The position numbers were made by a program, and so were the translations under genes. The notes under the pieces are model-generated. The model made no database searches. It was not told where the DNA came from and saw only the letters and a list, made by a program, of their open reading frames with translations. Shown here piece after piece: positions 18,964 through 28,956 of a DNA stretch of 64,000 nucleotides (position 1 is the first letter of the stretch; every line of letters begins with the position of its first letter). Source of the stretch: Coprobacter secundus (GTDB lineage: Bacteria > Bacteroidota > Bacteroidia > Bacteroidales > Coprobacteraceae); the NCBI GenBank assembly GCA_000803105.1, contig JTDA01000002.1, positions 248,001 through 312,000 on the forward strand. The letters run 5' to 3'.

Positions 18964-21378
18964 ATGAAAAAAAAACATTTATTACAACTCATCGGGATAG
19001 GACTACTCACCCATTCCATGGTTCTTGCCAAAGAAAGAACGGATATCTACCACAAAGATTGGATAGATTTTAACAAAAACGGGAAAATGGATATTTATGA
19101 AGATACCAAACAGCCCATCGAAAAAAGAATCCAAGACCTACTTTCCCAAATGTCTGTCGATGAAAAGACCTGCCAATTAGCAACATTATATGGTTATAAA
19201 AGAGTATTGAACGATTCTCTACCGACCGATAACTGGAAAAACGAAATATGGAAAGACGGAATTGCAAATATTGATGAACAACTAAATGGTATTGGAAAAG
19301 GAGCACAAATAGCACCGCACCTCATATATCCTTTCAGTAATCATGCCAAAGCCATAAACAAAATCCAAAGATGGTTCATCGAAGAAACCCGCCTGGGTAT
19401 TCCCGTCGATTTTTCGAACGAAGGTATACATGGTCTAAACCATACAAAAGCGACTCCCTTGCCAGCACCCATTGGGATAGGATGTACTTGGAATAGGAAG
19501 TTAATCTTACAAGCGGGTGAAATTGCCGGAAAAGAAGCTAAAGCTTTAGGTTACACAAATGTATATGCTCCTATACTGGATATTGCTCGTGATCCCCGCT
19601 GGGGCCGAGTATTGGAATGTTATGGAGAAGATCCCTATTTAGTCGGGACTTTAGGTACTCAAATGGTTAAAGGAATACAAAAACAGGGTGTAGCATCTAC
19701 ACTAAAGCATTTTGCCGTTTATAGTGTCCCTAAGGGCGGTCGTGACGGAAATGCAAGAACAGACCCCCACGTCAGCCCCCGAGAACTACATGAATTATAT
19801 TTGTATCCTTTTAAAAAAGTCATTCAAGAGGCCCAACCGATGGGGGTAATGAGCAGTTATAATGATTGGAATGGAGAACCTGTATCAGCCAGTTATTATT
19901 TCCTAACCGAATTGCTCAGACAACAATTCGGATTCAAAGGATATGTTGTGAGCGACAGCGAAGCAGTTGAATTTGTGGCATCAAAGCACCATGTTGCCCC
20001 TGATTATGAAGATGCAGTACGGCAAGTAGCCGAAGCCGGATTAAATGTCAGGACCCACTTTACTCCTCCACATGATTACATTCTGCCCATGCGTAACCTA
20101 ATTCAAAACGGACGTATTTCCATGAAAACTATCGATAATTTGGTTGCAGATGTATTGCGTGTAAAATTCGAATTAGGTCTGTTCGACTCACCATATGTGA
20201 CAGACATTAAGGCTGCTGATAAAATCGTCGGTGCCGATAAAAATCAAGATTTTGTACTTGATATACAAAAACAATCCTTAGTATTACTTAAAAATGACAA
20301 CAATCTATTACCATTAAATAAAAAAGAAATAAAAAATATTTTAATAACCGGCCCGTTGGCTAAAGAGACAAATTACATGATTAGCAGATACGGACCACAG
20401 GAGCTTAACAATATTACCGTCTATGACGGAATAAAAGACTATGTTGGAAATGATATAACCTTATCTTATGCTAAAGGTTGCGAAACAACTGATAAATACT
20501 GGCCAGAAAGTGAAATCATCCATTATCCGTTAAGTGATAAAGAAAAACAAGATATACAGGAAGCTGTCTCTCTGGCACAAAACAATGATATTATTATTGC
20601 CGTGCTCGGTGAGGATGAAGAATGTACCGGAGAAAGTAAATCCCGAACGGGACTTAATTTGCCAGGACGACAACAACAACTTCTTGAAGCACTTTACTCT
20701 ACCGGGAAACCTATAGTGCTGGTACTTATCAATGGGCAACCATTAACTATAAACTGGGCAAACAAGTTTATACCATCTATTTTGGAAGCATGGTTTCCTA
20801 ACCACTTAGGGGGTAAAGCAATAGCAGAAACCTTATTCGGAGACTATAATCCAGGAGGGAAATTATCAGTAACTTTTCCCAAAACAATAGGACAAATAGA
20901 ATTGAATTTTCCATTCAAACCCGGTTCCCAAGCAGGACAACATCAGGAAGGGCCTAACGGCTACGGGAAAACCCGAGTAAACGGAGCTTTGTATCCTTTT
21001 GGTTATGGCTTAAGTTATACGACATTCAAATATGAAAACTTAAAAATAACCCCAACTTCGCAAAAAACTAAAGGAGATTTCAAAATAACAGCAGATATTA
21101 CCAATACAGGCAAAAGAAGCGGAGATGAAATTGTCCAACTTTATATTCGCGATAAGGTAAGTAGTGTAATAACATATGATTCCCAACTACGTGGATTCGA
21201 AAGAGTCAACTTAAAACCCGGAGAAACAAAAAAGGTAGAATTCACTCTTCATCCCGAAGATTTAATGATATTAGATAAGAATATGAACTGGACAGTAGAG
21301 CCTGGGGAATTCGAATTTATGCTCGGAGCCTCATCTGAAGATATCAGGCTAAAACAAATTGTACAGGTTACTCCTTAA
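18964..21378 (+). CDS. Glycoside hydrolase family 3 beta-glycosidase
   Basis: Exported exo-beta-glycosidase of 804 residues (family usually 750-860). Order: signal peptide (about 1-22), N-terminal TIM-barrel domain, in which YVVSDSEAVEF gives the probable nucleophile Asp331, an alpha/beta sandwich domain from about 430 (IVLVLINGQPLTINW), and a C-terminal fibronectin-III-like domain from about 690 (TNTGKRSGDEIVQLYI). Activity could be beta-glucosidase or beta-xylosidase. Given the nearby PUL I favour release of glucose from beta-gluco-oligosaccharides, but it is on the opposite strand and has its own promoter, so co-regulation is not shown. Confidence 0.93.
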   Translation: MKKKHLLQLIGIGLLTHSMVLAKERTDIYHKDWIDFNKNGKMDIYEDTKQPIEKRIQDLLSQMSVDEKTCQLATLYGYKRVLNDSLPTDNWKNEIWKDGIANIDEQLNGIGKGAQIAPHLIYPFSNHAKAINKIQRWFIEETRLGIPVDFSNEGIHGLNHTKATPLPAPIGIGCTWNRKLILQAGEIAGKEAKALGYTNVYAPILDIARDPRWGRVLECYGEDPYLVGTLGTQMVKGIQKQGVASTLKHFAVYSVPKGGRDGNARTDPHVSPRELHELYLYPFKKVIQEAQPMGVMSSYNDWNGEPVSASYYFLTELLRQQFGFKGYVVSDSEAVEFVASKHHVAPDYEDAVRQVAEAGLNVRTHFTPPHDYILPMRNLIQNGRISMKTIDNLVADVLRVKFELGLFDSPYVTDIKAADKIVGADKNQDFVLDIQKQSLVLLKNDNNLLPLNKKEIKNILITGPLAKETNYMISRYGPQELNNITVYDGIKDYVGNDITLSYAKGCETTDKYWPESEIIHYPLSDKEKQDIQEAVSLAQNNDIIIAVLGEDEECTGESKSRTGLNLPGRQQQLLEALYSTGKPIVLVLINGQPLTINWANKFIPSILEAWFPNHLGGKAIAETLFGDYNPGGKLSVTFPKTIGQIELNFPFKPGSQAGQHQEGPNGYGKTRVNGALYPFGYGLSYTTFKYENLKITPTSQKTKGDFKITADITNTGKRSGDEIVQLYIRDKVSSVITYDSQLRGFERVNLKPGETKKVEFTLHPEDLMILDKNMNWTVEPGEFEFMLGASSEDIRLKQIVQVTP

Positions 21379-21435
21379 ATATTATCTATATTTACTCTAT
21401 AACTAATATCATAGATAATCTTCATCCCCAATATT

Positions 21436-21473
21436 TACCCCTGCCACACACATATTGTAATGTGACAGGGGTA
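21436..21473. terminator. Bidirectional terminator between GH3 and the DUF4886 gene
   Basis: Thirteen-bp stem with one mismatch (21436-21448 with 21461-21473) in the gap between convergent genes. T runs on both sides are weak, so efficiency is uncertain. Confidence 0.6.
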
Positions 21474-21529
21474 AAATCATTAAAATTCAAACTGTATGTT
21501 AGACAGTGTTTTATAATATTACCAATGAT

Positions 21530-22390
21530 TTACCATGATGTTACTCTATCAGGACATAGGACTGCATTATGTGCTGCCTGCTGAGCAATTCTTACTTGTT
21601 GTGTAGTAATATCAGAAGGTTTATAAGAATTTCCAACAGCTGCCTTTCCTGTAATCATTTCAAGCCAAGTACATGCTGCAGTATACTTTCCTAACGCGTT
21701 CAGATGATAACCATCAGAACCACAAAATATATCTCCGAGTGAAGAAGCTCTCCCGTTTTGGATAGCAGTTCCCGATGGTATAATAAATGTAATCTTATTA
21801 GGGTTCGAACTATCTTCATTGATTTCTTTTACCGTTCTATCCACAGTCTCAATAATAGCATTATACATGCACATCTGATTTGAATTATAATTTTTAAAAC
21901 CAGAATGTTTTGTATCTTGAGCATAAGCCCAAGTCGCATGAAAGATATATTTAACTTTAGTATTAATTACATTCTCAGCTACAAACTTCATCAATAAAGG
22001 TAGATTCGTATAAGTTGCATAATTTCCTGAATCATAACTTCCCTGCTGAAAAGAAATATAATCCCATGCTTCATCTCGTATACATTCGAGCATGGACTTA
22101 TTAGAGGTATTTACCTTTTTCCCATTCACAATTTTTCGATACTGATAAGCTGCTTCTTCACTTTGCGCACATTCCCAATGCCTATTGATAGTGCATCCGG
22201 GAATAAACATATTACCAATAATCAATGTATCTCCATTTGCTTCAGCCAACTGATATAAATTTTGTTCTATGGCATTCTCCGAAAAGCTATTTCCAACAGC
22301 CAAAACTTTAATTACTGAGCCTTGTACTGAGAAGACTAAAGCGGATAATAATAGAATCGTTATAAAACACCGTGTCCTTTTCATAAACAA
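21530..22390 (-). CDS. DUF4886 SGNH-like hydrolase, exported
   Basis: Predicted secreted SGNH-fold esterase of 286 residues. After the signal peptide (Met 3 at 22384 is an alternative start) the protein begins VLAVGNSFSENAIEQ, where GNSFS is the block-I serine in place of GDSL. DYISFQQGSYDSGNY and SDGYHLNALGKY (Asp-x-x-His near the C-terminus) complete the putative triad. It is the last gene of the PUL and follows a large double esterase, so removal of acyl groups from the glycan is plausible. A hairpin at 22400-22440 between the two may lower its expression. Confidence 0.85.
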   Translation of the reverse strand: MFMKRTRCFITILLLSALVFSVQGSVIKVLAVGNSFSENAIEQNLYQLAEANGDTLIIGNMFIPGCTINRHWECAQSEEAAYQYRKIVNGKKVNTSNKSMLECIRDEAWDYISFQQGSYDSGNYATYTNLPLLMKFVAENVINTKVKYIFHATWAYAQDTKHSGFKNYNSNQMCMYNAIIETVDRTVKEINEDSSNPNKITFIIPSGTAIQNGRASSLGDIFCGSDGYHLNALGKYTAACTWLEMITGKAAVGNSYKPSDITTQQVRIAQQAAHNAVLCPDRVTSW

Positions 22391-22399
22391 AAAATTATT

Positions 22400-22440
22400 T
22401 TACATTTATTACACTCAGCCTGATAACGGCATAAATGTAA
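22400..22440 (-). terminator. Hairpin/terminator between the double esterase and DUF4886 genes
   Basis: Perfect 10-bp arms (22400-22409 and 22431-22440) with an inner GCC/GGC pair; on the minus strand it is followed by AATAATTTTTTG. It probably ends most transcription of the PUL, with some read-through into DUF4886. Confidence 0.7.
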
Positions 22441-22473
22441 TAATTATTTTATTAAAAGTATATTTCTTAAAAA

Positions 22474-25077
22474 TTATCTATAATATTGAATAAATGCGGC
22501 TAAAGGTATGCCCATTTTCGGATAACTTCGATATGGATGTGGCAAACCCTTCTGGATTCCATTTTCTCTATCATATCCACCATTTTCATCCACAACAATT
22601 CCTATATCTACCATATAATATCCATCATGTTCCCTATCATCAAATACATCTATAATATTTTTACGCAGACGCCACATCGCTGCATTCTGATAAGGAGTAA
22701 ATACGCCAGAAACATTATCTATAGAACCACAAGTCGTGGTAGGAATAAGAATAACAAATTTTCCATCAGGAACTGCTTTGAGATATGAGTTTTTCATATC
22801 TTCAAGCATCGCATTCCATTCTGAAAAGTCTGCGTTAATATCATATCTAAAATCATTTAGTCCTAATAATTCAAATAAAAAACGAGGAGGTTTTATTTTC
22901 CACATTTTCAAATATTTTCCATAGTCAAAATTCCAGCTAAAATCTGTCTCTTTAACCGGAACCCATTTTCTACCATCATATTTCACAAAAGATTCAAGTT
23001 CATTATCATATTGCAAATCATTTTTCTTCGGAGAAGATAAGTAACCTGTCTTTTCGTCAAACCACCCAATATAATCATCGTATCTTCCACAATGATATAC
23101 AGTCATAAAATCTATTGTTTTCCCTTTTGCAACTAAATAACTATTTTTCCAAAAACCTGTAGCTCCCCAATAATAATAATCACCATCTGGTTGCATAAAA
23201 CCATGAAAAGATGTTTTATCCTTGGGTATTTTAAAATAGTCGGCCAATCTCCATCCTCCACGTCCTTCATCATATTGTCCTTCTTCTCCCTGAACTTTCC
23301 TCATTCCTATCAATCGAACTCCCGGCACATATTTTTTTGTAAAAAAAACATCTCTAAAAAAAGCTCCATTTACATAACTGTCCCCTAAAATCTGAATAAA
23401 AATATCACCATCATATTTAGATTTATTACTTGTCAAAACTGAGGTCTCTACAGATTTTATAACCTCAAAATTTTCCCCTTCAATCAAATTCACAACTAAT
23501 TTCCCATTATTTTGAGGTTTATCCACTACCACTCTATCGCCCAGTATTTGAGAAAAATGTATATTTCCACCAAACCTTACAAAATATTCATACGGAAACC
23601 ATCTTTTGAGAAAAGGCTTAATAAAAATATCATTTTCCGTATCAGCAAGCATATATAACCGAGAAGGTATACAAATATCATTAGATAATGTCAACACATT
23701 ATTTATCACAACATGGTTCCCATCATCCAAAGTAACTACTGACTTATCCGGAATACGGCCCAACACCTCTCTGAAAAAATGGGCACGCATAGGCCACCAG
23801 CTTTTATCAACACTATGCTTCTGATTTCGATAAACATAATATTTTTTCTCTGACGGAATCAAGTTATAACTTGCAAAATTTGTATGAGGAGGACATGTAT
23901 TATCTTGTAAACCTATTCCCATAACGATAGGGCATTGTATCCGAGGTGCAAAGTTCTTAACATCAAAATAAGCCAACAACCCATAAATATCATCCCAAGT
24001 TTTATCCGGATTTTTCTTTAAATAATGCTCAAAAGAGGACTTTGGCCAAGGACATATCTTAAAATAATCCCGAAAATCAGTTAGAAAAGGAATATGTGGC
24101 GCTGCAACTTTTATACGCTTATCCAAGGCACAAGCAACTAAAGAAAAAGCTCCCCCCTGACTACCTCCTTCAACTGCTATTTTCTGATTATTGACTTCCG
24201 GTCTCGAACAAACAAAATCTATAGCCCGCACCAAATCCATATATGCTCCTCGATAGTAATAATCATATTTATCTTTCAAACCATAAGTAATCCAATCACC
24301 ATAAATATTTTTTGTTTTTTGTATCCCCTGTCCCCGGACAGAAAGAACAAATTCACAAAAATCAGTCATGGCTGTTGCATCAGGGAAATAAGGTGATGCT
24401 CCATATCCCATGTATGCCACAATAACAGGATATTTCCCTGATTTTTTAGGAACACAATAATACCCTTCTATCTTTACATTTCCCCATGAATACATCTCTA
24501 CATGATACATATTTTTTTTATCCGACGATTTATCTTCCATCAAAGTCATCTTATACCGAGGAATAACCCTTCCCAGTTCTTCCTTAGTCTTTTGCCAAAA
24601 AGTTTCAAAATCGGCAGGAGCATCAACTGGAGAGACTATACTTTCAGGATTGAATCCAACATTGAAATGCAAGACATTACTCTTGATATCTTTCCCCTCT
24701 GCATATATAGTAAAGCGATAAAAACCAGCATGCAAAGGTGTATACTTAATCCCGTCAAACGACATCTCTTTATTTTTATATTTAATTTTATAAGAAAGAG
24801 AATCTACACTGTTATAGTCGTCTGTCGTTATTTTACATATTAAGGTAACATCTCGTTTCAGATTAGAAATACTTTTAATTCCAATTTTTAAATCAATATT
24901 TTGGGGTGACACAAATATCATATCTTCATCACTCGAATCGACAGTTAATATCAAAGAATCCAAATCACTTTTTATCATTGGAGAAGATACACCTGCAAAA
25001 AGATTTTCCGACACAAGATTGGTCGGAAAACATAATATATTCAACAGAATAAAAACTAAAATTCTAAATACTTTCAT
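22474..25077 (-). CDS. Bifunctional esterase: acetyl-xylan-esterase (AXE1) domain fused to an SGNH hydrolase domain
   Basis: Exported protein of 867 residues with two different esterase folds. After the signal peptide and an Ig-like region (to about 145), an AXE1 alpha/beta-hydrolase domain spans about 150-460 with RGQG, EGGSQGGAFS (nucleophile Ser in G-x-S-x-G) and a late His in NQKHSVDKSWW. A second domain from about 560 to the end has IQILGDSYVNGAFF (SGNH block I, GDSY), GRGGWRLADYF (block II Gly) and a C-terminal GLPHPY His. Both should remove O-acyl, most likely acetyl, groups from polysaccharide. Its stop is only 2 bp before the stop-side neighbour's frame, with GH94 starting immediately upstream, so they are co-transcribed. 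Confidence 0.87.
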   Translation of the reverse strand: MKVFRILVFILLNILCFPTNLVSENLFAGVSSPMIKSDLDSLILTVDSSDEDMIFVSPQNIDLKIGIKSISNLKRDVTLICKITTDDYNSVDSLSYKIKYKNKEMSFDGIKYTPLHAGFYRFTIYAEGKDIKSNVLHFNVGFNPESIVSPVDAPADFETFWQKTKEELGRVIPRYKMTLMEDKSSDKKNMYHVEMYSWGNVKIEGYYCVPKKSGKYPVIVAYMGYGASPYFPDATAMTDFCEFVLSVRGQGIQKTKNIYGDWITYGLKDKYDYYYRGAYMDLVRAIDFVCSRPEVNNQKIAVEGGSQGGAFSLVACALDKRIKVAAPHIPFLTDFRDYFKICPWPKSSFEHYLKKNPDKTWDDIYGLLAYFDVKNFAPRIQCPIVMGIGLQDNTCPPHTNFASYNLIPSEKKYYVYRNQKHSVDKSWWPMRAHFFREVLGRIPDKSVVTLDDGNHVVINNVLTLSNDICIPSRLYMLADTENDIFIKPFLKRWFPYEYFVRFGGNIHFSQILGDRVVVDKPQNNGKLVVNLIEGENFEVIKSVETSVLTSNKSKYDGDIFIQILGDSYVNGAFFRDVFFTKKYVPGVRLIGMRKVQGEEGQYDEGRGGWRLADYFKIPKDKTSFHGFMQPDGDYYYWGATGFWKNSYLVAKGKTIDFMTVYHCGRYDDYIGWFDEKTGYLSSPKKNDLQYDNELESFVKYDGRKWVPVKETDFSWNFDYGKYLKMWKIKPPRFLFELLGLNDFRYDINADFSEWNAMLEDMKNSYLKAVPDGKFVILIPTTTCGSIDNVSGVFTPYQNAAMWRLRKNIIDVFDDREHDGYYMVDIGIVVDENGGYDRENGIQKGLPHPYRSYPKMGIPLAAFIQYYR

Positions 25078-25079
25078 AC

Positions 25080-27515
25080 CTACATTTCTACTTCTACATT
25101 TACAATTTTCTCCGTATGAATCAGTGGAAGAATATTTCCTGAAAGAGATTTACCATCTATTCTAATCTGTTTAACACCTTTCATCATTCCATTTCGATTA
25201 CTTACTTTAATCTCATAAGTAGTTCCTCTAAAACGACGAATAACTGTAAAAGATTTCCAGTCAGAAGGTATACAAGGGTCAATCAACAATCCATCATATT
25301 GTGGCCGAATTCCCAAAATATATTGTGTAACAGCGAAATAATTCCAAGCCGCAGTACCCGTTAACCATGAATTTTTCGCTTCACCCGGGCAATATGCATC
25401 TTTACCGGCAATCATTTGTGCATATACATAGGGTTCAACTTTATGTAACTCACTTATTTTCTCTAAATAAGTCGGACATATTTTTTTATAATATTCCCAT
25501 GCACGATCACCCCGCCCCAAAATAGTTTCGCCAATAATAATCCATGGATTATTATGACAGAATATTCCTGCATTTTCTTTGTATCCTTCCGGGTAACTCG
25601 ATATTTCGCCTGACTCAATATGATATGTTGTATAAGCAGGATTATTCAAAACTATTCCATATTCACAATCCAACCTGTCTTTTACCGCATCCAATGCCTT
25701 CTGTACCAACCCCTCTTCAAGACCTATTCCGGCCATAGAACACCAACCGTTCGATTCTATAAATATTTTACCTTCTTCATTTTCATTGGAGCCGATTTTA
25801 TTCCCCCAAAAATCATAAGCACGTAAAAACCACTCTCCATCCCAACCATACTTTTTTACAGCTTCTGTCATATCATTTACATGTTGCCGGGCGCGAACTG
25901 CTTCTTCTCTTTTGCCTAAATAATCACATAAATCGGCATATTCCTTTCCATACATAACAAATAGTCCAGCAATCATCAAGCTTTCGGCTTTACTTCCTTC
26001 AGTTTTATTTTCTGTCGTCTGAAAGCTTTCATCCGGATTATCAGAGAAACAATTCAAATTTAAACAATCATTCCAATCAGCCCGTCCAATCAACGGTAAT
26101 CCATGAGGCCCTAAATTATTTATAACATGATTAAAAGATACTGTCAAATGATAAAAAAGAGATTTTTCAGAACCTCGTTCATTATCGAACGGAACCATTT
26201 CATCCAAAATCGAAAAATCCCCCGTTTCTTTTAAATAGTGTACTGTACCAAAAATAAGCCACATCGGGTCATCATTAAATCCCTGCCCTATTTCATTATT
26301 TCCTTTTTTTGTCAAAGGCTGGTATTGATGATAGCATCCTCCATCCGGAAATTGAGTAGAAGCAATATCGATAATACGTTCACGAGCCCTTTCCGGTATC
26401 TGATGCAAAAATCCAACCAAATCCTGATTCGAATCCCGGAATCCCATTCCCCGGCCGATTCCACTTTCAAAAAAAGATGCAGAACGTGAAAAGCAGAACG
26501 TAATCATGCACTGATATTGATTCCAGATATTAACCATCCGGTTCAGCTTATTCTCTTCCGATTTCAGGACATACACATTCAATAAATCATCCCAATATTT
26601 TTTCAAATCAAACCACGCCTTATCAACATCTTCAACTGACTGAAAACGTTTAATTGTATCTTTAGCTTTGGTCTTATTAATGATTTTCTTCTTCTCCCAT
26701 TTTTCGTTTATATCATTTTCAATATATCCTAATACAAAAATCAAGTCTTTCGATTCTCCTGGCTGTAACTCTACTTCTATACAATGTGATGCTATAGGAG
26801 ACCACCCATGAGCGACACTATTTCTCGCTTTACCCTGCAATACCACTTCCGGTTCATCAAATCCATTATATAATCCCAAAAATGATTCTCTATCCGTATC
26901 AAATCCATCGATTGGGACATTTACTGAATAATAAGCATAGTGATTACGACGTTCCCGATATTCTGTCTTATGATAAATAACAGAACCTTCGATTTCAACT
27001 TCTCCTATAGAAAGATTCCTTTGAAAATTTTCCATATCTGTTTGGGCATTCCAAAGGCACCATTCTACAAACGAAAAAAATTGTACTTTCTTCACTTTAT
27101 CCGAAGTATTCTGTAAAGTCACTTTTTGAACTTCTGTCCAAGTCTCCAAAGGTATAAAATAAAGAGCCTCAACTTTCAACTTATTTTTTTCACCTTTTAT
27201 AATGGTATAGTTCATCCCATGTCGGCACTCATAATCATCTAATTCTGTTTTACATGGTTTCCACCCAGGATTCCAAACTGTTCCGGCATCATTTATATAA
27301 AAATACTTACCCCCGTTATCCATTGGAACCCCATTATAACGATAACGTGTAATACGACGAAATTTTGCATCCTTACAAAAAGAGTATCCTCCTGCTGTAT
27401 TAGAAATCAAACTAAAAAAATCTTTTGTTCCCAAATAATTTATCCAAGGCCATGGCGTACGAGGATTAGTAATTACATATTCCCTACAATTATCATCAAA
27501 AAATCCGTATTTCAT
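25080..27515 (-). CDS. Cellobiose phosphorylase (GH94)
   Basis: Cytoplasmic enzyme splitting cellobiose with phosphate into alpha-glucose 1-phosphate and glucose. No signal peptide; 811 residues, the same size class as clostridial and Cellvibrio cellobiose phosphorylases. The start MKYGFFDDNCREYVITNPRT and the segments ISNTAGGYSF, RRITRYRYN and YECRHG are strongly characteristic of that enzyme rather than of chitobiose or cellodextrin phosphorylases. The general acid is Asp483 in GRADWNDCLNL. It lies in an unbroken run with the GPH symporter and GH130 gene, so disaccharide uptake and phosphorolysis are coupled. Confidence 0.94.
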   Translation of the reverse strand: MKYGFFDDNCREYVITNPRTPWPWINYLGTKDFFSLISNTAGGYSFCKDAKFRRITRYRYNGVPMDNGGKYFYINDAGTVWNPGWKPCKTELDDYECRHGMNYTIIKGEKNKLKVEALYFIPLETWTEVQKVTLQNTSDKVKKVQFFSFVEWCLWNAQTDMENFQRNLSIGEVEIEGSVIYHKTEYRERRNHYAYYSVNVPIDGFDTDRESFLGLYNGFDEPEVVLQGKARNSVAHGWSPIASHCIEVELQPGESKDLIFVLGYIENDINEKWEKKKIINKTKAKDTIKRFQSVEDVDKAWFDLKKYWDDLLNVYVLKSEENKLNRMVNIWNQYQCMITFCFSRSASFFESGIGRGMGFRDSNQDLVGFLHQIPERARERIIDIASTQFPDGGCYHQYQPLTKKGNNEIGQGFNDDPMWLIFGTVHYLKETGDFSILDEMVPFDNERGSEKSLFYHLTVSFNHVINNLGPHGLPLIGRADWNDCLNLNCFSDNPDESFQTTENKTEGSKAESLMIAGLFVMYGKEYADLCDYLGKREEAVRARQHVNDMTEAVKKYGWDGEWFLRAYDFWGNKIGSNENEEGKIFIESNGWCSMAGIGLEEGLVQKALDAVKDRLDCEYGIVLNNPAYTTYHIESGEISSYPEGYKENAGIFCHNNPWIIIGETILGRGDRAWEYYKKICPTYLEKISELHKVEPYVYAQMIAGKDAYCPGEAKNSWLTGTAAWNYFAVTQYILGIRPQYDGLLIDPCIPSDWKSFTVIRRFRGTTYEIKVSNRNGMMKGVKQIRIDGKSLSGNILPLIHTEKIVNVEVEM

Positions 27516-27542
27516 AATCTTTTACTATTATATTACCCATTA

Positions 27543-28952
27543 TTATATTTCTTCTCTCTTATTCTTTAAGGCAATTCCTATTTCTGCCATCCTCTTCTCA
27601 CTTAATGGATAAACAAGCATAAATAAGACGCCCAGGAAAGTACCTATAGCCGGGAAAAAACTAAGCATCATACGTATGCCATTTTGAGCAAACTCTGTCT
27701 GAACCACATTTGCTTGAAATCCATAATATCCCAACAACCAACCAGTAAGTGCACCACCAATGGTCCATCCAAATTTTTGAGACATAGAGGATGCCGAAAA
27801 TACTAATCCAGTAGCCCGCCGTTTGGTCTTCCATTCAGAATAATCAGAAGCATCGGCATACATTGACCAGATAAGAGGTAATGTAATTCCAGCACATAGA
27901 CTTATAAAGAATTGTAATACAAAGATGAGAGAAACATTACTCCTATCGATATAATAAAACCAGATATTTAACAATGTAGCAATTACCATTGCAGTAAGAA
28001 ATGTTCCTTTTTTCCCCATACGATTAGAAACCGGAATAGTCAATAAAACTCCAACAATATTCGCAGCTTGCCCTAACACAAAATACATACTACTCAGTGA
28101 GATAGTCATATTGAATGAATTTAACTGAAAAGCATCCTGCACAGTCACATAATATTTAAAATAATATATAGCCGCACCATCACGTATCGAATTAAAAAAG
28201 ATAACAGATATACCTGCACCTAATAGAATAAACCATGGTCGATTTCCCCATAAATCCCGAATATCATCTTTTAACGAAGTTTTTTCTACAACAGGTTTTA
28301 TTCTTTCTTTTGTCCATATAAAACATAGATAAAAAAAGATGACTGCAACAATGGCAAAGACTACTGCCGCATATTGCCATCCTGCAGCCAAATCTATTCC
28401 ATTGCCTTTTATTTTGCTAAAAACATCTACTAAAGGCTCTGCTGCACCTAAAACCAACAAACTTCCAGCAAAAGCAAATGTCATACGATAAGTCGCCAAC
28501 GATGTACGGTCTTTCCCATCTGATGTCATTACCCCCAATAATGACGCATAAGGAACATTTATCAACGAATAAACCATCATCATAAGCGAATATGTTATAT
28601 ATGCATATACTATCTTTCCATTTTCACTCAACCCCGGAGTAGAAAACATAAGTATGCCCAAAATACCAAACGGCACCATCATCCAAAGCAAATATGGACG
28701 AAATTTACCCCAACGAGTTTGAGTGCGGTCGGCCAATATTCCCACAAAAGGGTCAAAAATAGCATCCCAAATACGGGTTATCAAAAACATTGTACCCACT
28801 ACTACAGCCGAAATACCAAATACATCGGTATAAAAAAACATCAGGTACATTGTAAACAATTTCCAAAACATCGATGCTGCTGCATCACCAAATCCATATC
28901 CGATTTTCTCTTTTAATGAAATTTTATATGTATTCATCATTCTATCATTCAT
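27543..28952 (-). CDS. GPH-family sugar:cation symporter
   Basis: Inner-membrane glycoside-pentoside-hexuronide symporter of 469 residues with about 12 helices. The start KEKIGYGFGDAAASMFWKLF and RIWDAIFDPFVGILADRT followed by GKFRPYLLW are family signatures. Placed 4 bp after the GH130 gene and 28 bp before GH94, both cytoplasmic phosphorylases, it most likely imports their disaccharide substrates from the periplasm. A second Met (MMNTYKIS) a few codons in is an alternative start. Confidence 0.92.
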   Translation of the reverse strand: MNDRMMNTYKISLKEKIGYGFGDAAASMFWKLFTMYLMFFYTDVFGISAVVVGTMFLITRIWDAIFDPFVGILADRTQTRWGKFRPYLLWMMVPFGILGILMFSTPGLSENGKIVYAYITYSLMMMVYSLINVPYASLLGVMTSDGKDRTSLATYRMTFAFAGSLLVLGAAEPLVDVFSKIKGNGIDLAAGWQYAAVVFAIVAVIFFYLCFIWTKERIKPVVEKTSLKDDIRDLWGNRPWFILLGAGISVIFFNSIRDGAAIYYFKYYVTVQDAFQLNSFNMTISLSSMYFVLGQAANIVGVLLTIPVSNRMGKKGTFLTAMVIATLLNIWFYYIDRSNVSLIFVLQFFISLCAGITLPLIWSMYADASDYSEWKTKRRATGLVFSASSMSQKFGWTIGGALTGWLLGYYGFQANVVQTEFAQNGIRMMLSFFPAIGTFLGVLFMLVYPLSEKRMAEIGIALKNKREEI

Positions 28953-28956
28953 TTAG

